Assembly: GCA_005800865.1 (NCBI GenBank)
Contig: SYEI01000364.1
Span: 1-29,541, forward strand
Reading direction: 5' to 3'
DNA: 29,541 nucleotides
DNA from: Bacteroidota bacterium
GTDB lineage: Bacteria; Bacteroidota; Bacteroidia; B-17B0; Aurantibacillaceae
In this document: positions 23,967 to 29,541 of the stretch, one piece after another
Layout: the number at the start of each line of letters is the position of its first letter
How positions within the stretch are numbered: position 1 is the stretch's first letter
The notes under the pieces: generated by a model
The model's database searches: none
What the model was told of the DNA's origin: nothing
The model's input: only the letters and a program-made list of their open reading frames with translations
Translations under genes and position numbers: made by a program

Positions 23967-24731
23967 ATGGGATCAGGACACGGAACAGAATTGAATCTAA
24001 CTTTAAAAGTTTGGAGACAAAAAAATACTAAAGCTTCAGGTAGCTTTGAAACACACCAGTTAACGGGCATTTCAACAGATATGTCGTTTTTGGAAATGTT
24101 TGACGTATTAAACGAAAAATTAATTAGCGAAGGTAAAGAAGCTATTGCTTTTGATCACGATTGCCGCGAAGGTATTTGTGGAATGTGCAGTATGTACATC
24201 AATGGCCGTCCACACGGACCAAAACAAGGTGTGACGACATGTCAATTACATATGCGTTCTTTCAAAAACGGAGATACAATTGTTGTAGAACCATGGAGAA
24301 GCGCTGCATTTCCTGTAATTAAAGATTTAGCAGTTGATAGAGGTGCATTTGACCGTATCATTGCAAGTGGTGGTTATATTTCTGTAAACACTGGTAATGC
24401 AAAAGATGCCAATAATATTTTAATTCCTAAGCCAGATGCTGATGATGCATTTGCTGCTGCAGCTTGTATTGGTTGTGGTGCTTGCGTAGCAGCTTGTAAA
24501 AATGGATCTGCTATGTTATTCGTTTCGGCAAAAGTTTCTCAGTTAGCGTTATTACCTCAAGGACAAGTTGAGCGTAAAGAGCGTGTATTGAAAATGGTAG
24601 CGGCAATGGATGAAGAAGGATTTGGTAACTGTACAAACACTGGTGCTTGCGAAGCGGAATGTCCTAAAGGAATTTCTTTAGAAAACATTGCTCGTATGAA
24701 TCGTGAATTAACAGCAGCAAGTTTTAAATAA
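23967..24731 (+). CDS. sdhB: Succinate dehydrogenase/fumarate reductase iron-sulfur subunit
   Basis: A 254-residue subunit carrying three FeS clusters between SdhA and SdhC. The [2Fe-2S] ligands are Cys66, Cys71, Cys74 and Cys92 (DHDCREGICGMCSM, then TTCQLH). The C-terminal ferredoxin-like domain has CIGCGACVAAC (Cys167, 170, 173, 177) and CTNTGACEAECPKG (Cys222, 228, 232), which bind the [4Fe-4S] and [3Fe-4S] clusters. Length is normal. It is the last gene of sdhCAB; a terminator follows 20 bases after the stop. Confidence 0.97.
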   Translation: MGSGHGTELNLTLKVWRQKNTKASGSFETHQLTGISTDMSFLEMFDVLNEKLISEGKEAIAFDHDCREGICGMCSMYINGRPHGPKQGVTTCQLHMRSFKNGDTIVVEPWRSAAFPVIKDLAVDRGAFDRIIASGGYISVNTGNAKDANNILIPKPDADDAFAAAACIGCGACVAACKNGSAMLFVSAKVSQLALLPQGQVERKERVLKMVAAMDEEGFGNCTNTGACEAECPKGISLENIARMNRELTAASFK

Positions 24732-24751
24732 GATTTTTAAACATATAATGT

Positions 24752-24785
24752 AAAAGCCTTTCAGAAATGGAAGGCTTTTTTGTTT
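24752..24785. terminator. Bidirectional terminator between sdhB and holB
   Basis: The stem AAAAGCCTT/AAGGCTTTT, extended by two inner pairs, is followed by a T run on the plus strand and preceded by A-rich sequence. It can serve both convergent genes, although holB ends slightly beyond it. Confidence 0.85.
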
Positions 24786-24788
24786 CTA

Positions 24789-25913
24789 TTACACAGGGCG
24801 ATTAATCAACTCGTTCGTTTTCATAATCAAATCCATAAATAAAATTTTAGGATTCGCATTGCGCTCTACATGATAAAAAGCAGAATTGAATTCTTCTAGG
24901 AGTTTTTCGTAATTACGTTGATGCACAAAACGAGCAAATTTTGTAATGAATTCTTTTTCTTCGCCAGAATGTCTTACTAAATCAACGCTTCCAAAATTAA
25001 ACATTAAGCAATCTCTAAAAATTTCTAATCCGTATTGCAAAAATTGTTTTTGTTTTTCTCTTCCAATACGAGCATTTTCATCAACCCAAGCAACCGCTTT
25101 AATGGCATCAAATTTTAAAGCAATTAACATAAAGGTTCTGAAATTTTGCAGATAGGCTGTTCCACCATCTAAATGCTGTAATAGTAATTGCGCTTCTCTA
25201 TAACTGCCATCACTCAATAATGCAGCTTGTTTAGCTGCTATTGGCTGGCAATCAAATTGTTCTTGCAACCCTTTTACAATATCTTCTGTATCTATTTTAT
25301 AAAACGGAATTTGTTGTACTCGCGAAATAATTGTTGCCAATAATTGATCGGGATGGTTACACACCAATAAGAATAAAGTTTGCTCAGGTGGTTCTTCTAA
25401 TATTTTTAAAAGCTTATTGGCGGCCGAAGTATTCATTTTTTCGGGCTGCCATATAATCATAATCTTATAACCACCTTCGTAACTTGTGTAAGACAATTTT
25501 TTTAAAATATCATTTGCTTCATCTGTAGGGATAGTTGGTTGCTTATTTTCAGCACTTAAACTATCAAACCAATCGTGAACAGTAATATAAGGTGTTTCAA
25601 TAAATACTTCTCTAAATTCAGGCAACAAATCATTACTCGTTCTAACGTGCTTACTGAGAGGAATTGGAAATACTAAATGTAAATCGGGATGAATTAATTT
25701 ACTCACTTTTAAGCACGAACCACAAACGCCACAGGAATCGTGTTGCTGTTTATTTTGACAAAATAAATATTGTACAAATGCAAACGCAGCGGGCAAATTA
25801 CCACTTCCTTCGGGGCCAGTAAACATTAAAGCATGCGGCACACGACCATCCTGCAACATGTTTAGTAATTTTTGTTTAACGGGTGTTTGCCCTACAAGGT
25901 TCTTAAAAAGCAC
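24789..25913 (-). CDS. holB: DNA polymerase III clamp-loader subunit delta'
   Basis: A 374-residue AAA+ protein of the replisome clamp loader. The N-terminus has VGQTPVKQKLLNML and RVPHALMFTGPEGSG. In the P-loop GPEGSGN the usual lysine is Asn39, as expected for delta', which does not hydrolyse ATP. A zinc module follows with Cys52, Cys61, Cys64 and Cys67 (CxxCGxC). Sensor-type LLKILEEPPEQTLFLLVCNHPDQLLATIISRVQ is the classic delta'/gamma block. The start is a GTG at 25913, and an in-frame TAG lies two codons upstream, so no earlier start is possible. It is divergent from nadD with 69 bases between them. Confidence 0.93.
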   Translation of the reverse strand: MLFKNLVGQTPVKQKLLNMLQDGRVPHALMFTGPEGSGNLPAAFAFVQYLFCQNKQQHDSCGVCGSCLKVSKLIHPDLHLVFPIPLSKHVRTSNDLLPEFREVFIETPYITVHDWFDSLSAENKQPTIPTDEANDILKKLSYTSYEGGYKIMIIWQPEKMNTSAANKLLKILEEPPEQTLFLLVCNHPDQLLATIISRVQQIPFYKIDTEDIVKGLQEQFDCQPIAAKQAALLSDGSYREAQLLLQHLDGGTAYLQNFRTFMLIALKFDAIKAVAWVDENARIGREKQKQFLQYGLEIFRDCLMFNFGSVDLVRHSGEEKEFITKFARFVHQRNYEKLLEEFNSAFYHVERNANPKILFMDLIMKTNELINRPV

Positions 25914-25970
25914 AGGCTAATTTACATATTTAGCTGATTAAAAAATGCACAATAAATCGAAAATGATGTT

Positions 25971-25978
25971 TAATTTTG
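25971..25978 (+). promoter_or_regulatory. -7 box (TAATTTTG) directly before nadD
   Basis: An exact TAnnTTTG match ending only 4 bases before the nadD ATG. If used, transcription would begin at or next to the start codon. No TTG stands at the usual -33 distance. Confidence 0.4.
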
Positions 25979-25982
25979 TTTT

Positions 25983-26573
25983 ATGCATATTGGTTTGTTT
26001 TTTGGGTCTTTTAATCCAGTTCATGTGGGACACATGGTGCTAGCAAACTATATGGCTTCATTTACTGATTTGGAGCAGGTTTGGTTTGTAGTATCTCCGC
26101 ACAATCCATTAAAAGAAAAATCATCTCTTTTAAACCAAAATCAACGCTTACACATGGTTAATTTAGCTATTGGCGACACTAATAAACTAAAAAGCAGTAA
26201 TATTGAATTTGGGCTCACTCAACCTTCGTATACCATTAATACATTGGCTCATTTAAAAGAGAAATACCCAAAACATGAATTTTCATTAATTATGGGCGAA
26301 GACAATTTACAGTCTTTTACTAAATGGAAAAACTACGAGGAAATCCTGAAAAACCACAAACTATATGTGTACCCTAGGCCAAATTCAAATTCAGGAGTCC
26401 CGATAGCTATCGGGATAAAAACGCATCCAAACGTTATTATGACAGAGGCTCCTTTAATGGAAGTTTCCTCTACGATGATTAGACAAGCGATAAAAGACAA
26501 AAAAAACGTCTCTTTCTTTGTGCCGCAAGCAGTTTGGCAATATTTGGATGAAATGAATTTCTATAAAAAATAG
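25983..26573 (+). CDS. nadD: Nicotinate-nucleotide adenylyltransferase
   Basis: A 196-residue cytosolic enzyme that joins nicotinate mononucleotide and ATP to deamido-NAD in NAD synthesis. The nucleotidyltransferase motif is GSFNPVHVGH (8-17). SPHNPLK (38-44), PSYTINTL (81-88) and GEDNLQSFTKW (105-115) match the family, and the second ATP motif is VSSTMIR (161-167). Between VYPRPN and THPNVI there is an extra stretch, SNSGVPIAIGIK, part of which is encoded by an 18-bp perfect palindrome (26398-26415). This falls in a loop that varies in the family, so activity is probably retained. Confidence 0.95.
   Translation: MHIGLFFGSFNPVHVGHMVLANYMASFTDLEQVWFVVSPHNPLKEKSSLLNQNQRLHMVNLAIGDTNKLKSSNIEFGLTQPSYTINTLAHLKEKYPKHEFSLIMGEDNLQSFTKWKNYEEILKNHKLYVYPRPNSNSGVPIAIGIKTHPNVIMTEAPLMEVSSTMIRQAIKDKKNVSFFVPQAVWQYLDEMNFYKK
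26398..26415. repeat. 18-bp perfect palindrome (TCCCGATAGCTATCGGGA) inside nadD
   Basis: The two 9-base arms are exactly complementary with no loop. It contributes to codons 139-145 of nadD (VPIAIGI). I have seen CCCGATAGCTATCGGG repeatedly as a dispersed palindrome in Bacteroidota DNA, usually between genes. No second copy occurs in this window. Confidence 0.65.
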
Positions 26574-26834
26574 AAAAAACACCTTTCTAGGAATCCAATA
26601 AAATACTCAATATTTATCGATATCAGATTCTCTTTGTAATCCTTTGCTCTAAAAGCCTTTTATATTTTACTGACCGCCCATTTTACTGCTATTTTGAGCG
26701 TTTTTAATGCTTTTTTTCATCAAACTAAACAGAGTTAGGAATACCATTTCATATCAAATAGCGTTATTATTTTAGGTTTTAGTTTCATAATATTGTATTA
26801 AGAATTAATTAATAATCAGATAAACCCTATACGC
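26574..26834. other. AT-rich intergenic region, no recognisable element
   Basis: These 261 bases between nadD and the next T9SS gene contain no open frame of note, no clear terminator and no full TTG-N20-TAnnTTTG promoter. The promoter of the downstream gene must lie here but I cannot place it. Confidence 0.5.
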
Positions 26835-27584
26835 ATGAAAAAACTTTTACTTATAGCATCAACCTTATTTATTGGATTATCCAATTTAAATGCGCAAACA
26901 TCCATACAGTTAACTAATAACTCTACTGGCACTCCAATAACTAATAATATTGTTTTTTTAGAAGATGTTGCAACTGGTGGACAAAGTCATGTTTATATCC
27001 AATTAAAAAACATCAGTTCGTCTTCTGTAACTTATGCAGTTAAAAAAACCGAATTAGTTACCAATGCTGGAGCTGACATTTATTTTTGTTGGGGAGGACA
27101 GTGTTTCCCAACAACGACTACAGTAACTCCATTAGCGAACTATGTAACATTAACCGCTGGCCAAACTTATGCTCCTCAATCGTTTTATTATGATGAAAAT
27201 GTTGCAGAAGGTTATTCAGAAGTTAAATATGAAGTATATGACGTAAATAACACAAGTGATGCTGTTAGTTTTATCTTTAAATTCAATCCAAACTTAGCGT
27301 CTGTTAAAGATAACGGTAGTTTATTCACTTCTATTTCTGATGTGTTCCCAAATCCATCTGTAAATAAAGCGCAAATTGTAGTTAACTCTAAAGTTAACAC
27401 TAACAATGCTTCTATTAGTATTACAAATGCCTTAGGTTCTATTGTTTCAGTAAAAAATATTGAATTATCAGCTGGGAAAAATAATATTCACTTAGATTCT
27501 GAAAATTTAAATTCAGGAATTTATTTTGCTACTATCTCTTCTGGCAACAATAAAATTGTAAAAAAATTCACCGTAAATAAATAA
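26835..27584 (+). CDS. Small T9SS-exported protein, 249 aa
   Basis: Residues 1-20 are a signal peptide ending NLNAQ. About 21-150 is a beta-rich domain of unknown function with one CWGGQC pair. It resembles small Bacteroidota surface proteins built on an immunoglobulin-like fold (VYIQLKNISSSSVTYAVKK), but I cannot name the family. From about 168 there is a type A T9SS sorting domain (VFPNPSVNKAQIVV, ISITNALGS, LNSGIYFATIS, KKFTVNK). The next gene, also T9SS-exported, begins 29 bases later, so the two are probably expressed together. Confidence 0.85.
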   Translation: MKKLLLIASTLFIGLSNLNAQTSIQLTNNSTGTPITNNIVFLEDVATGGQSHVYIQLKNISSSSVTYAVKKTELVTNAGADIYFCWGGQCFPTTTTVTPLANYVTLTAGQTYAPQSFYYDENVAEGYSEVKYEVYDVNNTSDAVSFIFKFNPNLASVKDNGSLFTSISDVFPNPSVNKAQIVVNSKVNTNNASISITNALGSIVSVKNIELSAGKNNIHLDSENLNSGIYFATISSGNNKIVKKFTVNK

Positions 27585-27613
27585 TAAATAACTACTAACC
27601 CAAACACATAATC

Positions 27614-29431
27614 ATGAAAAAACAATTACTAACATTACTAGCAGCTGGAGCCACAGGTTCAATGTTTGCTCAATTACCGGTAAGTACAACTCCGTCTAAT
27701 AAAAATATCGTTTTAGAAGAATTCACAGGAATTCACTGCGGATATTGCCCAGATGGTCACGTTGTAGCGAATACTATTTATAACAATAACCCAGGAAGAG
27801 TGATTTTAATTAACATTCACTCAGGTAGTTTTGCAACTGCTGCAAATGGAGAGCAAGATTTAAAAACAACCATGGGAACGGCTATTGATGCCATGCCAGG
27901 TATGGGAATTACAGGTTACCCTGCAGGAGCAGTAAACAGAACTGTTTTAACAGGAACTGTAATGTCTGGTGGACGTGGTTCATGGACAGGTTGGGCTAAT
28001 ACTATTAAAGCACAATCTGCATATTGTAACGTAGCTGTTGAAGGATCTGTTAATGCTGTAACTAGAGTTTTAACATATACTGCTCAAGTACATTATACAG
28101 CTAATAGCCCAGTAGGCACAAACTCTTTAACTGTGATGTTATTGGAAGATAAAGTATTAGGTATTCAATCTAACTATGGTACTCCAACTCCATACAATGC
28201 TTCGAACTATAATGCTGACGGAACTTATAACCATAACCACGTATTACGTGCTGGTTTAACTGCTGGTAATTTTGGTATTACTATTCCAGTAACTACTTCT
28301 GGTACTACTTTTTCAACTACTGGTACTTATACAATTCCTGCTACTTACGGTGCGGTTAATAAAACTACTCCTTGTTTATTAGGAAATATTGAATTAGCAG
28401 CTTTTGTTACTCAAACAAATTCTGTAACAATCAATGGTGCATATGGCCCAATTGCTATCACAAACATTGCTAATGTTAGAGATGGTGCTGTAAGTAATTT
28501 AGTAGCTGATGCTGAAACTTGCGCAGGTAACTTACAACCAATGAAATTTAGCCTAACAAATAACGGTAGTGCTAATATGACTGCTGCAACTGTTTCTTAC
28601 TCTGTAAGCGGTGGTACAACAATGAACTACAACTTTACTGGTAACTTAGCTCCTTTTACACAAACTGTAATTACATTACCAGCATACTCTTTCCCTGCAT
28701 CTGCAACTAACACATTAAATGTTGCTATTACAAGTGTTAATGGTTCAACAGATCAAAACGCAGTTAACGACGTTGCTGTTAAATCAATTCCTTTAACAAC
28801 TAAAGTGGCTAACACTCCTTCAACAATGTCGATGAAATTTAAAACTGACCAATATGGTTCTGAATTATCTTGGGAAGTGCAAGAAGAAGTATCTGGCACT
28901 GTAGTAGCATCTGGTGGACCTTATACTGATTTAGCAGCATCTGGAACATCTGTACAACCAACAGTTACATTTACTGCAAACCCTAGCATGTGTTACAAAA
29001 CAATCATTTATGATTCTTATGGTGATGGTTACAATGCTGGATATGGTGTTGGTGGTTATACTATCACATCAGGAGCAGCTAACGTATATGTGAAATCTGC
29101 AGCTTTTGCTAGCGAAGACATCGCATTATGGAAAACAGCTACTGTTACTGGTATTACTGAAGTAAATTCTTCAATCTCTAATATTTCAGTTTACCCATCT
29201 CCTGCTAAAAATGCAGCTACTCTTTCTTTAGAGTTAGTTCAAAACGAAAACATTTCTATTAGTGTTATTAACACAGTTGGTCAAGTTGTATATACTGAAA
29301 CTTTAAACAATTTATCTGCTGGAAATCACGTGGTGAATTTCAATACTGAAAATTGGGCTTCTGGTATCTACAATATCAACATCTCTACTACAAACGGAAC
29401 TACAAACCGTAAATTAGTGATCGCAAAATAA
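27614..29431 (+). CDS. Omp28-related T9SS-exported protein with a CxxC motif
   Basis: A 605-residue secreted protein. Residues 1-20 are a signal peptide (ending MFAQ). NIVLEEFTGIHCGYCPDG (31-48) is the signature of the Omp28 family, a thioredoxin-like fold with Cys42 and Cys45 as a CxxC pair. About 290-400 is a CARDB-like beta domain (FSLTNNGSANMTAATVSYSV). About 400-510 is a further beta region with YDSYGDGYNAGYGVGGY, an Asp/Gly-rich loop that may bind calcium. A type A T9SS sorting domain closes the protein (VYPSPAKNAATLSLELV, SVINTVGQVVY, WASGIYNINIS). Omp28 of Porphyromonas gingivalis is an outer membrane protein reported as a possible adhesin. Redox activity is suggested by the CxxC but not shown. 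A strong terminator follows. Confidence 0.9.
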   Translation: MKKQLLTLLAAGATGSMFAQLPVSTTPSNKNIVLEEFTGIHCGYCPDGHVVANTIYNNNPGRVILINIHSGSFATAANGEQDLKTTMGTAIDAMPGMGITGYPAGAVNRTVLTGTVMSGGRGSWTGWANTIKAQSAYCNVAVEGSVNAVTRVLTYTAQVHYTANSPVGTNSLTVMLLEDKVLGIQSNYGTPTPYNASNYNADGTYNHNHVLRAGLTAGNFGITIPVTTSGTTFSTTGTYTIPATYGAVNKTTPCLLGNIELAAFVTQTNSVTINGAYGPIAITNIANVRDGAVSNLVADAETCAGNLQPMKFSLTNNGSANMTAATVSYSVSGGTTMNYNFTGNLAPFTQTVITLPAYSFPASATNTLNVAITSVNGSTDQNAVNDVAVKSIPLTTKVANTPSTMSMKFKTDQYGSELSWEVQEEVSGTVVASGGPYTDLAASGTSVQPTVTFTANPSMCYKTIIYDSYGDGYNAGYGVGGYTITSGAANVYVKSAAFASEDIALWKTATVTGITEVNSSISNISVYPSPAKNAATLSLELVQNENISISVINTVGQVVYTETLNNLSAGNHVVNFNTENWASGIYNINISTTNGTTNRKLVIAK

Positions 29432-29449
29432 ATTAGTTTTTTTATGTTT

Positions 29450-29490
29450 AACAAAAGGCTTGGTGTTAGTTCATCAAGCCTTTTGTTTTT
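29450..29490 (+). terminator. Strong terminator after the Omp28-like gene
   Basis: A 16-bp stem (AACAAAAGGCTTGGTG with CATCAAGCCTTTTGTT, one G-T pair) with a 6-base loop is followed by T residues. Confidence 0.92.
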
Positions 29491-29541
29491 ACTGAATTTT
29501 TGAAACAAGCTGTAAAATACATATTTTTATAGAATCTTACA

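Noticed and set aside
1..29541. CRISPR array, prophage, insertion sequence, defence island or secretion machinery
   Set aside because: No repeat-spacer pattern, transposase, integrase, restriction or toxin-antitoxin gene was seen. T9SS substrates are present but none of the T9SS components.

Overview
The window is low-GC DNA from a member of the Bacteroidota. Four things point there. Three secreted proteins end in type IX secretion (T9SS) sorting domains. Recognisable promoters follow the Bacteroidota pattern (TTG, about 20 bases, TAnnTTTG). Start codons lack Shine-Dalgarno sequences. The families present are typical of the phylum: LytS/LytTR pair with a beta-propeller sensor, TPR-GAF-SpoIIE phosphatase, five-helix sdhC with sdhA and sdhB, and an Omp28-like protein. 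Genus cannot be told from this stretch.

Layout. Positions 1-2580 (minus) hold a compact cluster: a YbdL-type methionine aminotransferase followed by two tandem paralogous exported proteins. The second runs in frame into the C-terminal part of a superoxide dismutase at the window edge. A tRNA-Cys(GCA) with a terminator (2677-2785) separates this from a Crp/Fnr-type regulator (2816-3376). Next comes a two-gene unit, yiaA and an alkaline-ceramidase-like membrane hydrolase, preceded by a perfect Fnr-like palindrome. A convergent JmjC/cupin-8 protein with an altered metal motif follows. Then come a sensor kinase and LytTR response regulator (5920-9565), a T9SS-exported LamG protein, a universal stress protein with a second Fnr-like site, and a DUF418 membrane protein. 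Divergent from the DUF418 gene is an AlkB-like oxygenase. A 1368-residue TPR/4xGAF/SpoIIE signalling protein is next, followed by a RetSat/CrtI-like FAD oxidoreductase. The sdhCAB operon, holB and nadD (divergent) and two further T9SS-exported proteins, one Omp28-like, complete the window.

How it fits together. Most genes are housekeeping (sdhCAB, holB, nadD, tRNA-Cys) or signalling and surface functions. The most coherent new signal is regulatory. Two promoters 8.7 kb apart, for yiaA-ceramidase and the universal stress gene, each carry an Fnr-like inverted repeat whose centre lies 29.5 bases upstream of a TAnnTTTG box. Neither has a -33 TTG. This is the geometry of class II activation. A Crp/Fnr regulator whose recognition helix carries the Fnr-type E-x-x-S-R signature is encoded immediately upstream of the first site.

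Other points worth a look are the paralog-SOD chimera, a JmjC protein with HxA in place of HxD, an ABAB duplication of GAF domains, and an 18-bp palindrome embedded in the nadD reading frame. No CRISPR array, integrase, transposase or rRNA was seen. No gene-free stretch exceeds 300 bases; the longest, 26574-26834, holds nothing I can name.
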